A stretch of 64,000 bases of DNA, from assembly GCA_947179485.1 (NCBI GenBank), contig OX359248.1:49424386-49488385 (forward strand). Reading direction: 5' to 3'. The notes beneath the pieces are model-generated. The model was given only the letters and a program-made list of their open reading frames with translations, was not told the origin of the DNA and did no database searches. The position numbers were made by a program, and so were the translations under genes. Source of the stretch: Allacma fusca (Eukaryota; Arthropoda; Collembola; Symphypleona; Sminthuridae). Positions 1 to 12,792 of this stretch are shown one piece after another (the stretch's first letter is position 1; each line of letters starts with the position of its first letter).

Positions 1-299
1 TTTCATGTTGCTGCTTGAATTCAAAGAATGATTCCTGTTTGAAATCGCTACCCGGATTAATTTAATCCCGGATTAATAATCCATTCCCATCCTTGCTTAC
101 AATTAGTTAACGATGAAAATGACAATATATATAACAAAACATAATATGACATGAATTAAAAATGAAACCAGCTACAATTATTTAAAAGGTTTGGAAAATA
201 TTTATTTTTCAATTTCTACGGTATACCCCCTTTTTAGACAGGAGGGTGATTCAGGAATCGAATTAAAAGTACTGCAGACCGACCGAGAAGCGCATCAAA
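1..299. other. AT-rich non-coding flank
   Basis: No coding signal seen. GGATTAA and its complement recur at about 52-92, which could be the edge of a word-repeat element starting outside the window. This is inference. Confidence 0.4.
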
Positions 300-1700
300 T
301 AGCGTTACGGTAAACATTTGCGGGCCCCCGCGGGGCCCGCAAGCTGGGTCGGACCGTGTCAACTGAAACCCGGCGGGCTGCGGTCTGGCGCGGGCCTAAA
401 AAATTTCGGCCTGGACGGGGCGGGCCGATGTTACATAGGTTGAATTTTGGGTCGGGCGGGTTCGGGTTACGTGTTTGCGGGTAACAATCGGGTTGGGTTT
501 GGGAACGGCCTGCGGGCCACGCCTTTAACATATATCGAATAACATTAAAAACCTAGCTTGCTTTTCTGAACTTCAATGCACATCGTTGGCGACTTTAAAA
601 AGGTATCCTCTGAGTTTCGTAATCTGTGATTTTTAAACGAGATCTCCTGTGAAAATAGTGCTTAAAAAATGAAAGTTCATATCTCATATTGTTGGAGCTG
701 TGGCCTCAATATTTAGGGTCGATTGTTGTTATAAGATGAAATTAAATTCCAGTTAAATTCGCCCACAAGACCAGTGATTTGAAATATTTCTGTCACGGTC
801 TTCCATTATATAATGACAGCCTATCTTCCTCCTCCACATTTTGTTCAACTGTGCTCCTTATGCAAAATTTCTCCAACATTACTGCCTGCCTCTTCCGGTT
901 GAAGCTGTGGCCCGTGGGTTTTTTTTTTCGTGTTGGGCAACTGCCCGGCCAGCCTCTAAGAACAACGGCCGGGCTCTGACTTATGTTTCACAAGCTAAAG
1001 CAAGCAGAAGTCGGAAATCTTATTACCATTCAAGGTCTTGAACTCATTTTGACGGGTCATAGCCCTTGTGAAAAATCCATGAGTATTTTTACCTGATGAG
1101 TACATTTTTTTGAATATAAATGCACCGCTTATGTTATTTAAAAAAAATAGTTGTTTTGTATTTGTATATGTTAGCGTATTTGTCTAACAATATAGACAAC
1201 GCAGCATGTCAATTGTAAGTAGTATATATGTAATAGAAGAACTGAATTCAGGATAAAATACCAGCACACCCCGCCAGATATTTGCAATTTTTAATAATCT
1301 TATTTTTCAATACAATAATAATTATAATTAGACAGTGTACAATTTTGCACAATGCAGAAGCAGTGTTACAATTTGGTATGAATATGGAGAAACGCCTGCA
1401 TGTATTTCTAAAAGTGTAATGCTGATTCAGCAAATACAGTATGTAAAACCAATACATATTGCAATAAGTTTAAAAAATCAAGTCCACGACGCCCAATAAA
1501 ATCAGCCGACGGGCACAGGCTGATTATACAAAATATGTTGGGACTACATACTGGCGGGCTCAGGCTGTACAAAATTATTAAAGGGTCGGGTTGGGTTGCC
1601 TTCTAATGTATGACGTACGTCATCGGGCGGGTTCGGGCTAAATTACACGGGCATATAGTTCGGGCCGGGCAGTAAATACCCCAGGGCCACTACTCTACTT
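300..1700. repeat. GC-rich CGGGCC-word repeat region, probable MITE-like element(s)
   Basis: Three GC-rich blocks (about 315-530, 905-978 and 1500-1690) stand out against AT-rich sequence and are built of variants of GGGCC, CGGGC and GGGTCGGG. The bottom strand at 978 begins CAGAGCCCGGCCG, the YAGNG pattern of hAT ends, so one element probably ends there. I could not find a matching left end or an 8-bp duplication, so the number and limits of the elements are uncertain. Open frames here are repeat translations. Confidence 0.4.
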
Positions 1701-2568
1701 CCGTCCATGTCCGCACTTCTCAGCATAGAGACCAATCAAGTAGCTTCCCGTAATTCTAAACAAATTTCCTACAAAGAAACGTCCAAAGATCTTTTGGAAA
1801 ACATTTTATATGAGAATAAAACAATAGAGAAATTATCATTTCTCTGTGCATCTGTGCAACTCTGTCTCACTTTTTTGAACCCTGTGACATAGCAACTTGA
1901 CTTTGACCAATGAAGTGAATTTCAGGAAAACTTGAAAAACATTTTCTATAAACAAATCATGCAAACATCACTCCTTAATGTACACTACACAAATGAATAT
2001 GGCCACCCTGTACAATCATCGGCTTACAGAGTCAGTACCGTAGGAGTTAGAAGGACTAGGAGCAGAGACGCGCAGCCTAGGAAGGCTAGCCTTCAAGGTG
2101 GAAAGGTAACTTTCTTGACGTTGCAGAAGGAATGGAAGAATGGGGATACTTTTTTCTGAAGGCTGAAGGAAACCTTCACAAAAACTAGCAATGAAGGATT
2201 GTGAAGGAAGGCTTCCTAAATATTAGCCCTCTAAGGCCGTGAAGGTTTCCAGGTACACGAAATATCTATAACGTGAAAGTATAGCATATACAACGACGTT
2301 TTGCTACTAGCGCAACGATACAGCCAATTCGTGAACTTTAAATTAGGAAGGTAAAGATAGAAGGAGAGGTACGGTCATAATACAAAAAGGTTTAGTCAGA
2401 AAATGGTTAGAGTTAGCAAATGGACTAGTTAGCAAAGCTAACTCTAAGAAACAGAGATAGTATGGTATAGGGTAGGTTCTTAGGTATGGGATATATATCT
2501 ACAGGAAGATATACTTATGGTCTTAGGATGCAGTCAATAATATGGTCTCGGAGATTCTCCAATATGTA
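1701..2568. other. Non-coding stretch with GAAGG/CCTTC words
   Basis: No gene recognised. About 2070-2255 is dense in GAAGG and CCTTC words in both orientations, again resembling word-repeat arms. About 2340-2570 is purine-rich with GGTTAG and TTAGCAAA runs. Short frames at 1707-1892 and 1932-2159 have no family features. Confidence 0.35.
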
Positions 2569-2576
2569 ATACATAC

Positions 2577-3104
2577 CAGGGTTGGTTTGGTTTAAACCAA
2601 ATGATTTAAACCATGGTTTAAACCATGGTTTAAACCAAACGGTTTTTTTATAAAAACCAATGGTTTAAACCAAACACCTAAAATTTTAATGTTTTCCATC
2701 CAAAATGCTTATATTTTGTCGTGCACAAAACTTGTGCAGTTACTGTGATATTGTGTAGTTAAACTTTAGTGAAGTAAATAATACTATTAGCTTTTAGTCT
2801 TGTACATTTAGAAATTCGGAATCGTTTGTAAAACTAAAAATACCAAACTTGTGTTTATGCTGCAAAGTTATCATTACAATTATATCTAAAATTATTAAAT
2901 ATTTAATGCTTAGTGATACTTACTGAGTTTGGGAAATAAGTAAATTTGTTCAAATTCGTATGTTTTTGCATATTAATGAATGTTTTGGATTGAAAATTTA
3001 TTTAAACCAAAAAAACCTGGTTTAAACCAAAAAAACCCGGTTTAAACCAAAAAAACCTGGTTGTTTGGTTTTTTTCAAAAAAACCAAAAAAACCCCCAAC
3101 CCTG
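2577..3104. mobile_element. hAT-type MITE, GGTTTAAACC family, 528 bp
   Basis: The element begins CAGGGTTGG and ends CCAACCCTG. It is flanked by a perfect 8-bp duplication ATACATAC (2569-2576 and 3105-3112). Both arms are stacked copies of GGTTTAAACC with A- or T-runs (about 2580-2670 and 3000-3095) around an AT-rich core with no transposase. An 8-bp duplication and CAGNG termini are hAT hallmarks, so it is a non-autonomous element. Confidence 0.88.
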
Positions 3105-3112
3105 ATACATAC

Positions 3113-4293
3113 GTGTAACTGAAATAGTTAATTTAACTTTATTTCAAGAAAAAGTGTACTTCAACATATGTAGTACAACGTAGTACCTTGTACCAAATAA
3201 CACTCGTATAGACAATAAAATGAAACTTTCGGAATTGTATGCATTATGAGAAAACGAAAATAATGACACATTTAATACACATAACATATGCAAGTTGTTG
3301 GTTTTTGATATCATAATGGTTCCTCCAAGCAAGGCTATTACAGTACACAAATTGAATTCAACCTGTCACTTAATCACAATAATGTTACTAATAAATTATT
3401 AAAGGAACGCATGTAAAGTTTAATTTTTGTGTTGCTGCGGCGTTTATTCATGAATCGATCAACTTATACTGATGTACAAATAATATTATTCCAATCAATT
3501 GTGTTACGGGAGATGTTCTCATGATTACAAAATAAATATGTCCATACTCCATACAAACTAACATTTGTGAATGCAAAACGTCATATTTTATAAACATTTT
3601 TATGACATTGGTAAAACTTAAGATTCCATGTTATCATATCTATAACAGGATATTTTGTTATTTGTATCAAAACTTGAATTGTAAGTAAATGATAACAACA
3701 TAACATGTTCAGATAGCGATTAAATTGTAACTAACAATGCACATATGTACATTTATACATATGCATTATTTCTATGTAATCTATGCTACTAGAAGCAGGC
3801 ACTTCATTGCAGTGAGGTTGGTAGCGTTGGTGATGGTAGTTCTATAATGCCTGAACATGTTCGGTACATACGACCAACATCCTCAGCAGGATACAGCTTC
3901 TACTAGTGTAGATTTATTTTTAGCTTCAAAACTTAATTCTTTCATTTCTTACTATTACATAAAAACATCACAGGCACCATCCTCAGTACAATGAAGCATC
4001 TAGTAGTATGGATTCGCATGCAGCCACGGCTCAAATACCTTTTCTGGGCCAAAAAACCTGAAATGTTGGGAGACAAACGTGAGTGTATTTCTACCAGTGT
4101 ATTTAACCACTGCTAGCTTACGTTTTTCATATTTCACCATGTCAACACAACCACCTCCAAGTAACTGAAATGAATCTAGACAGTATAGTTAATTAGATTA
4201 AGCTAACACTTAAGGTCGTCGTGTCCGCAGTACAGCGCGGCTAAATTACATAGAATGAGTCCTCAGTAGGAAATAATACGAGCGAACACCTTG
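3113..4293 (+). other. Intergenic stretch with possible exon remnants
   Basis: Mostly AT-rich with no clear gene. Two short plus-strand pieces look exon-like. About 3853-3904 encodes the phrase YDQHPQQDTAST. The stretch 3974-4078 follows a CAG acceptor, precedes a GTGAGT donor, and in one frame encodes HHPQYNEASSS, resembling the first phrase. That frame stops before the donor, and no family is recognised. These may be host or pseudogene exons, or chance. Confidence 0.25.
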
Positions 4294-4301
4294 GGCATAA
4301 C

Positions 4302-5172
4302 CAGTGCTCGGACTGGGCACAGAAACCGTGTACTCGTACCCATACCCGTACCCGAATATCGGGTACGACATAATGATGTACCTATACCCGAGTACCCGGG
4401 TAAATTATTTCAGCTCCCGTACCCATACTTGAAATTACAATGTAGTACCTGTACCCACAGTTAACCCGTACCTGCACCCACAGTTAACCCGTATCTGTAT
4501 CCACAGTTAACCCGTACCTGTAATGTACCCAAAAACTGTACCCGTACCTGAGTAGCTATTGTTTGTACCCGGGTATTACTCGGGTACTGGAAGTATCGCT
4601 GATTGAAAATGCGGGAAGGCATTTGCAGTCCAGCTGCAAATGTTTAATTTGTCCATTTTTTGACCCCCACTAAAAATGACCGGGGTTTTGGGAATCTTCT
4701 CTAGGCGTTAAGGGTATCCTGCTTCAAATTGTTTCAAAAATCATTTAAGTCATTTAGGATTTATTTTTAATAAACACTGACGAAATTCAAATACTACTAT
4801 ACCAAAATAATTACTTACTGAATGAAATACGTTTTTGTGAATTGGTTATTGACCAATTCTTGTATGGTGTAAGGATAACTGATTGCGATGAATTCTTTAG
4901 TACTAAAAAAACTCTCCATAAGCGAAAAATTGCTTTTCAACTCCGAAAACATGAAACATTTTTGTTCCCGGCTAATCGTTTTCTCAAAAATCTTTTAACG
5001 CAATTCCGACGTTAAGAACGGTTGCCATTATCATACAAATACGACGCAAGGTTAGTATAATATTGGAGGAAAGTAGAATTTCCTGATCATGCCAGTTTTT
5101 CCATCAACGATATAACGTACATATTTACAACAATATTTACCCGAGTATTATCCGTACCCAGTCAATGCACTG
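4302..5172. mobile_element. Old hAT-type MITE with GTACCC-word arms, 871 bp
   Basis: The left end reads CAGTGCTCGGACTGGG. The bottom strand of the right end reads CAGTGCATTGACTGGG. The flanks GGCATAAC (4294-4301) and GGCAGAAC (5173-5180) match at 7 of 8 bases, a decayed hAT duplication. The left arm is full of TACCCG words (4335-4590), including three copies of CACAGTTAACCCGTA. It is related to, but more diverged than, the copies at 9220 and 54265. No coding capacity. Confidence 0.72.
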
Positions 5173-5364
5173 GGCAGAACTCTACGAATAAAATATGTCC
5201 GCGATCTCATTCTCAGTATCGTGTTCAAGTAGAGGTTTGAATTTGAAGCGAAGTGAGGAAGAATCTTTTCAGGGAAAAAATGCCCAGCCTCGAATTTTTA
5301 AAGAAAAATAAGTTCGAAGTTTCAAAAGGTGGAAGGTCACCTTTGCAATGTCATACACCTTCGC

Positions 5365-6545
5365 TCATTATGCCAACACATTCCAGTTTTGTATGATCTC
5401 CCTTCTGCTGTTCAGTGCGGAGTGTTAATATAAAAATAATATTAGTCCCCACCAATTTTAGTGAGGAAACGATAAAAAATTGAAAATCTCAATAATTACA
5501 ACCATAAATGGTCAATGATTTGAAGCAATAACGACTGATTCAAAAAATAACCACACCTCTTCAAAGTGCGCTGCGTACGTTTGTGCAACAAAGTATATGC
5601 ATTGATGACATTAAATATCTTTTATCTCCGAGAACACACGTTTGTTGAACACAATTCATTTAGATTCGTCAAGCACAACCTCAATTTGCCCTTTCCATCA
5701 AGTTTCATACAAACTTCACAATGTTATTTTTGTCATCATTTCCTTTACTGCAAAAATAATTCTTTTGGTATCATTTCGTGTACTGTAGAATTTTAATTTT
5801 ACGGTAATATCTTGTTTAGCGCGGGTGTTAAACTTGTGAAAGAATCCCATGCAATCTTCCTTTTTGCATACAATCCTCTGCAGCTCTTGATTAATTTTGT
5901 GATAAATTCGAGCACTGTGTAATATTACTTTTGGCGTAGATTCCTCAACATCAGCTGTTTAATTTTTGAGCAATTTTTAAAAAGTACAATTTTTAACAAG
6001 TAAACTTTGTAATAAGACCCGAGGACTGGAGTGGTAGGTTTTGCGACACCTTGTGTGTATAAACTTGTTTATTATTCACCAAATGGATGATTGAATTGAT
6101 GATTGAACAAAATTGATATTCACAAGTTTGAAACTCGCATTTTGTTTGTTTTGCAATTATTTCGTTTTTTAATAATGAACTCTTAATTAACCACAGGTAG
6201 AGTGAGAGGTAGCCAAGTCAGAGAAAACTGTTTCTTCGCGGAAACAAATGGTGACATTTTTGACGAAGTTTAGTGACTTTGAATTTCCCGCTAAAATGTT
6301 AACAAATATTTTGAAATTTTGGTTGGCGTTATTTCAGTTTGTAGAGCATAACCGTAGTTTTTTATTAATACCATTGAAAGAGATTCAGCATTTGAGTCAA
6401 AACTTGTTGGGATTCTTCGAGAATCTCCAGTAGCCCCAAGATCTATTTTTTCAAAATGATAACCACCAGTGGACACGGATTTTAAATTTTTATTTAAAAA
6501 TTTCATAAAAACACACTTTTTTTTTCTTTAGGAAAATATAAATGT
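5365..6545. repeat. Interspersed repeat, direct copy of about 37545-38780
   Basis: This block aligns co-linearly and in the same orientation with 37545-38780 over about 1.2 kb, with many scattered differences. It holds degenerate AAAATTAACATTGTG-type motifs on the bottom strand and, at about 6011-6080, the recurrent module A (see 12580-12653). The ORFs at 5566-5796 and 6248-6433 are repeat sequence. The preceding 5181-5364 shows nothing recognisable. Confidence 0.7.
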
Positions 6546-7064
6546 CCTAGTTGAAATTTTTGTCGGTGTATTCAAACTCACAAATTAGATCACAATCTGA
6601 CGATTTCTTTCGCTCGGAGGGAATCATCTGAGAATTGGTCCTCCCCTCTCAGAACAAATTGTTGTTCGATCAAGTTTGTGAGTAAATGATTAAAGATTAT
6701 ATTTTCGTTTAATCGACTTCAAAAATGCGAAAAAGCACTTTGGGTGCAATTTATAAATTCGAAAAACTCCAATGCATTTTGACGCAGATGTCGCATCCGG
6801 GTTAATAATATGTATTTAAAAAGTTAAAGTGTTAAATTGCATTAAAATCTAATTTCAATCACAAACATAATAGTAACAAAATTTCAAAATTGTAGTAAAA
6901 ATGTAGTAGGAGCATTTAAATTAGCGGCTTTTTTACCAAAGAGAGAGAAAGAAATAATTTATTTCACTGATACCACAATAGTATTTGCCTTACGACACAG
7001 TACATAATGATTTTAAACATTTTTAACATAAAAAATATTTGTTATAAACTTGGATATAAATATA
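6546..7064. other. AT-rich non-coding stretch
   Basis: No gene or clear repeat recognised. The part nearest 7064 would be the 3' untranslated side of the LINE remnant that follows on the minus strand. Confidence 0.4.
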
Positions 7065-7340
7065 CTAATTGTACAAGTGATGAAATGCTATCCTGTAAGA
7101 TCCACGAATTGTGGTAATAATTACATCGTTTATAAGCTGTTTAGATAAATTAAATCGTTGTCTAAATTGTTCAAAATGTTCAAAAATAGTTCCACGAGCT
7201 CCAATTAATAATCCAATAACTTCAATGGTTTTCAAATTGTATTTCTGCTTAAAGAAAGGAACACAAGGTTGATAAATCTGCTTCTTTTCATGATCCACTT
7301 CAATTGGTTGATTTCTATCTTTTTCCCATCTAACAGTTAA
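7065..7340 (-). pseudogene. C-terminal remnant of a non-LTR (LINE) retrotransposon ORF
   Basis: About 90 residues are open on the minus strand, entered without a start codon. They carry the phrases EVIGLLIGARGT, FRQRFNL and a final HHLYN. This combination (aromatic-rich lead, VIGLLxGARGT, then a helix ending in xHLY) resembles, from memory, the extreme C-terminus of LINE reverse-transcriptase polyproteins downstream of RT. RT, endonuclease and 5' parts are absent, and a stop closes the frame upstream, so this is a 5'-truncated copy, usual for LINE insertions. The clade is not determined; a database search would settle it. Confidence 0.55.
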
Positions 7341-7789
7341 TTAACTCCTTTTTGTGCCGGGAAAAAAATATCTGAATTAAATTACCTTCATCCTGCGTGT
7401 GGTTAGTTCAGAGCTAAGTTAAAATAAATTTAATTGGAAAACAACAAATGTTGACAATTTTAAATCAAGGTTGGCTCTAGCTTTGAAAGCAAGCCACGAA
7501 TGGGCTTGTTTTAAATAATTCTGATTTATTTTCTTCCGTTTTCCTCGTTTATTTTCCATTTCAATGCACTAATTAAACATTGTTTTTAGGAATTTGGCAA
7601 AAAAGCCACTTGAATTTCTATTTGTATTAATTTTGAATAACCATTGTTGTCTGTTTCTTAGCAATGGACCAAAATTCGTTTGTTGTACAGAGGATGTATG
7701 AAAAGTAAGCTCTTAAAAAACGAGAACGAATGAAATGTGCTACTGAAGTTAACGAATTGGGCGAGGCACAAGAAACATGTCTACAACAG
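7341..7789. repeat. Interspersed repeat, inverted copy of about 13790-14110
   Basis: Segments such as the one around GGTTGGCTCTAGCTTTGAAA (about 7469) and GAACGAATGAAATGTGC (about 7725) recur in reverse complement at about 14095 and 13830. No coding sequence seen. Confidence 0.55.
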
Positions 7790-9219
7790 TTGTGAAACAT
7801 TGCTTGTAAGAAACGTTTTTAAAAATCTCTTAACATATTTCATAAATTCCCAGCAGCTAGCTATAATTGACACATATATTTGACTAAATCCGCAGAGATT
7901 TCAGCCATTTTGAGTAATATCTGACCTAAGTGATCCATACCCACACTTTCTCGAACAATTTTTAACGTAAAAACGTTTTTGATGCCACTTTTGGGTGTGT
8001 TGGTTTAATTTTATTTCCTTAATTTCACTAATTTTTATGATTCGGTTTGTTTTGAGCTCTGTTTATTTCCGTTAAATTTTTAGATATCTCCTGATCAGTT
8101 TTGCAGATTTCAATACGCCAATTATAAAAATTACTACTAATGAAGGCGAACCCGTTTTGACCGGGGTGGGATTGGGTGGAATATCCTAGCAAGGATTCTG
8201 CAGTCTTCTATCAGAAAATTAGAATTGCGCATTATAATAAATGCACGAGAAAATAACATTGTAGTGTATACGAATTGATCCAAAAATTAACATTATATTG
8301 TATAGCCATGCATCCAAAAATTTAATTTGCGCTGTGTAAGCATTCATCTCATATTTATTTGGTTGAATCCACAGTAATTGATAATCATATTTTTCTGAAT
8401 TCAGTGAAACTGACGAAATTTGGGTTTCTGATTCCCCAATCAGCTGCTGAAGTTAATCTTCAATGTATACGATTTATATCCGAGTTCTCTTTTTTCCAAT
8501 CTGAATCGAAATTATTGAAAGCCCATGTGAATCATGTCCGCCTTCTCGTAATATTGATTATTTAAACTACTACTTTGATTACCATGACCCGCTATGTTAG
8601 AAATTTAGAATTTAGATGCTACTAGTTTACAAGAATTTCAGAACTCACAAGAAATATTTCCTCAAGTGTTGTTAAGTTTCTAATATTACGCTAGTGTGGG
8701 AAATTATTTTGGCATTTAAAAAGATATCTCACCCGAAAATTTTTCCTGTAATATTTCGCCATTTATTTACGAACTTGTCAAGGTATTTAGCCGAGTGTTG
8801 CGAACCTGTAAAATATATTATTACTCCGCCAGCTTCATAATATTTACGAAATTATTTGCCAAGGAATTCAAAGTTTAAAAATATATTTAAAAAACTCCTT
8901 AATATTTCAGAAAATATTTGACAAAGTGTATGTATGAATTGGCACGCGTTTTTCCCCAATAGATAATTAACTGACATTTTTAAGGAACTAACGACAAATA
9001 TTTTAGTAAAAATTTTGCCCAAAATCATCTTATAAATTATTTAGTAATTGTCCAAATTTCTCGGCCAAGTATTAAGCAACTATTTCGCGGATTTTCTTGT
9101 TATATTTTTCCGTGTCGGATTTGAAAAACGTATTAAGACAAATACACAGGTATTGACAAATGAGTAGAGCGCACTGCTGGGGAATGAAGAAATCATTTGG
9201 GGAAATACCAGCTCACAGA

Positions 9220-10695
9220 CAGTGCTCGGCACGGGTATGGGTAATACTCGGGTAAACGGGTATGGGTACGGGTATGGGTACTACCCGGGTACGGATTTTG
9301 TGTACCCGAACAATTCCGGGTACTACCCGGGTACACTTTGGTCGGCTCAAAATTTCGGGTACGGATACGGGTATGGGTACGGGTACAAGGATTTCAAAAT
9401 GGGTATATACCCACCGGGTACGAGTATAATGGTGTCATTTACCCGTACCCGCGACCATTGTACCCGAGTATTTGGATATGTTCAGATTTGAGACATTTTG
9501 ATGAATTTTATGAAAATAATGGAACTTCCGTTGGAAAATTCTGTCGGTATTTTTAGTAATTCTGAATACATATAGCTTATTGTTAATACCCTTTTAACCT
9601 TACAACATGCAGTAACTGTATTTCAGACTGTGTTGCTAAAATATATATTTATATCTATAATATATATATTTATGGAAACAGGTTTTAGGAAGAATAATTA
9701 ATAAACAGACGAGGAATAATATCAAAATAGAAGTAGAGAATAGGTTTCAACGAAATTTTATACAAAACGTCTTCATAATGTAGTAATTTGTTACTAATTG
9801 CATAAATAGTCTGATTGACACGTATGCACATGATACTTCATTAGCCACAATTAATCCCATTAATTTGTAAAAATTTTATAAATACTACATCAAACAAGGA
9901 TAACATAGTTAGTCATAATTAAGCCCTGAAGATGAACACTGTTTAAGTTCGAAAGCTTGGCAAATAAATTGATTCTAAGCAATATCCACGTATTCCAATT
10001 ATTTCAACATGGTTGATATTAGCCACAATTAATTTAAAAATTAGAGTTCCGATGAGTTGGATGGCAAGATATTTTTTGTAATTAGTAGTTGATTAGGAAA
10101 AGGCGGATATTTGTAACAAGATATTAATGATTAACATGTACACAGAGCTACTGAGATGAGAAAATTAATGTAAAAGGCCGAATAAATCAAGAAGTGAAAA
10201 ATCGAGTCGCCAAGTCCCAAGCCAAAAATGCATGTACATATGGACTGGGTGCTATAAAATACTTCGCCCATCAGCCCATAAACAATCAAATGGGGATAAT
10301 TTTACTTCTAATCAAAAACGCTCTACTCTTCAATAAAGTATATAATGTCAAATACCTCTCTAGCTAGTCAAAATTACCCACTCAGGTGTCATACATTATT
10401 ACGTATAACGTACTATGTATTACATTAAAACAAATCTGGATAAAGTACCCGGGTACGAGTACGGGTACGACACTGAGATACCCGAGTATGGTACAATTTT
10501 CGAGTATTTTCGGGTACGGGTACAATGCGGGTACAGGTACATGGATTGAGATAACATTGCGGGTACGGGTACGAAAAATTTGTACCCGGATATTCGGGTA
10601 TGGGTACGGGTATAGATACCAGTTATTGAAATACCCCCACTTCGGGTACGGATACGGGTACGGGTACCGATTTTTCGTACCCGTGCCGAGCACTG
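9220..10695. mobile_element. hAT-type MITE, GTACCC family copy 1, 1476 bp
   Basis: Terminal inverted repeats begin CAGTGCTCGGCACGGGTA. A perfect 8-bp duplication CTCACAGA lies at 9212-9219 and 10696-10703. Arms of stacked GGGTACGGGTA words run about 9232-9475 and 10445-10690. The ORFs at 9222-9491 and 10382-10742 are translations of these words. The inverted arm at about 18480 keeps the uninterrupted target sequence, so insertion is directly demonstrated. It shares nearly all its sequence with 54265-55556. Confidence 0.93.
9856..10033. mobile_element. Short insertion nested in the MITE, with 16-bp duplication
   Basis: Copy 1 of the MITE carries about 162 extra bases plus a 16-bp direct duplication ATTAGCCACAATTAAT (9840-9855 and 10018-10033) compared with copy 2 near 54890. 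A long, AT-rich duplication suggests target-primed retrotransposition. The insert includes CCCTGAAGATGAACAC and GTTCGAAAG, a layout often seen near the 3' ends of Penelope-like or other retroelements and their SINE-like derivatives. The assignment is inference. Confidence 0.6.
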
Positions 10696-12579
10696 CTCAC
10701 AGAACATACTGTACACAGCCCAGTAGGAAGGAATTGTTGTAAAGGATTCACTAGAAATTGAAAAAATTATTCGCCAACCGAATAATAATTGATAAAAACA
10801 TTTGTAAAACTACTTAAGTTTTCAGGCGGGATTTAATATCGAACTAGAACGATAGCAGTGCTTAGTTCTGGTAGGGGTTTTTTAACATTGTGCCGTATAG
10901 GATATGTTCGCAAAATTAACATTTTCCAGCATAGGATTTTGCACATCTATTGATCGTTCCTTTAGAAGATTACAAGTTTAAGTGTTACGTCTTACCAAAT
11001 CAATGGAATGACTAGAAACAGGACCTATCTGAACACCCTGAACCTCTTCCACAACCCGAAGTCACCATTCAGTTCAATGTAAGTCTTTATTCGTTCTGCC
11101 AAGATCAAATTTCATTAAATAATCATGTACTCATTTGGGTTCTCCCTGCGATTATTTCATCTATAGACCAAAATAATCTGTAATTTAAAATTTTTGTCTG
11201 TTTGGTGACTTTATCATCAACGTTGGGTAGGAAATTATTCCAGTTTCACTATTTACCTGGGAAGAAGCGAAAAATCTACTTTAGACGTGGAAGTTTTCGG
11301 AGTGACATTCCAACATGATTTGGTCAAATAAACCGGTTGGTTCTCGGAGCTGACTGGAATTGCAAATTCATTTCAACCTCACTGAAACCATAATCCATTA
11401 TTCAAGGTAGGGGCAAAATATCCTAAAACAAATTTAGACTCAGTTGTGGTCCGAAATTGGGAAAGTACCAGCGATTGCAATTAAGAGAATCGTGGAATCT
11501 TGAGCCACTCCTTGTAAATACTCAAAATTCCAGTTTTTCCAAACAATGCTGACTTTGCTCCTCTTCCGTTACCAATGTTAAGACTAGCGGAATTGGAAAA
11601 ATCGGGAGCAAAAGAGAAATTACGAGGGAATTGAATATTTATTACCATCAGTGAAATTGACAAACTATAGTCATTTAATTCTGGGAGCAGCACTACTACA
11701 TATAATACACGTTTCATATACATTTTTAGGACGGCTGAGCAAGTCATAACTTGAAATGTGCAGCCCTAAGCATGAAATATCTATTTCTTTAAAAATATCG
11801 TAACGTCTTGATTAAATCTTGATCTACGCAACTTTAATTTTGTCACAAATTCTTACACAACACAATGCTAACTTGTGCCAAATTCCAATTCTGCACAACC
11901 CCAAACTTCCAACAAATTCCTGTAACCCACAATGATAATTCTGTGGCAAATCATAAATCCCGCAAAATATTTTATTTCGGTAAAATTTCATTGAAAAAGT
12001 CATTTTCTTCCGTTCATAATGCAATCATGTGTATTCGTGTGTTTGTAAGTACAAGATGAATAAATTAATTTTCGCCATATGATTTACCTTATTTTAATAG
12101 CTCTTTTTCATTTTGTTTACAAAACTTAAGGCAGATTCAATGATAAATTACGAATCTGAAAGAATCGTTTTGGAATATAGATCTACTGTACATGAGGTAT
12201 CTAACCTACTGTGATGCGTTAAGGTCAATAGTTCATGTGACTTCACGTTCTGCCTGCAAATTACCTAAGACTCAATTGGGTTCGCCTCATGATTCTTTCA
12301 CTCATAGACCAAAAATTGAAATTGAAATTTAACCCGATTATTGACCTCGTGATCAACGTTGAGTATTCTCGCATGATAATTTGTTACCGTTGCGTATTTT
12401 TTACAAAACTTTGTGTACTGGGGGTGATGACATTCGAATAATTTTTTTGATTGTAGTGCTACATGATTATACTCAGTTGTACAGTTTCGTGTTTTTTTTT
12501 CGAACCAAAAATACCCGTTTTAGAAAATACAAAACTAAACAAAAAGAACGGCGACTTGGACAAACAAAAGGTTAGCAAA

Positions 12580-12653
12580 GTATTAAGACCAGAGGACAGC
12601 AGTGGAAGGTTTTGCAACAGATAATTACTTGTTTATTATTCACAAAATAATTT
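12580..12653 (+). repeat. Module A, recurrent 60-70-bp repeat motif
   Basis: The core reads AAGACCAGAGGACAGGAGTG followed by GAAGGTTTTGCGACA, then ACTTGTTTATTATTCAC. Copies occur near 6011, 12580, 38298 and 60367 on plus and near 14341, 17428, 28645, 41208, 42250, 45016 and 61343 on minus. A fragment lies near 49173. It is more conserved than its surroundings and marks the old repeat family that fills the window. No function is known to me. Confidence 0.65.
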
Positions 12654-12792
12654 CACCACGAATTTAGAAATTCACAAAAATATTCCTCCGCCATCCCAAA
12701 ATTCACTAAAAACCTACGTAATTGGAATTCGAAACGTTGATTTGTGAACTTCCCAAGAATTCTCAAACTACAGATGCCAGTAATCAAGAATT

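Noticed and set aside
295-531. 78-codon ORF rich in P and R
   Set aside because: Product of the GC-rich CGGGCC words.
9232-9475. Telomere-like GGGTA repeats
   Set aside because: They are bounded by hAT TIRs with an 8-bp duplication and are not a regular telomeric unit.
9222-10742. Several 70-118-codon ORFs rich in Y, G, P and R
   Set aside because: Translations of GGGTAC words on both strands of the MITE; the same frames appear at 54267-55631.
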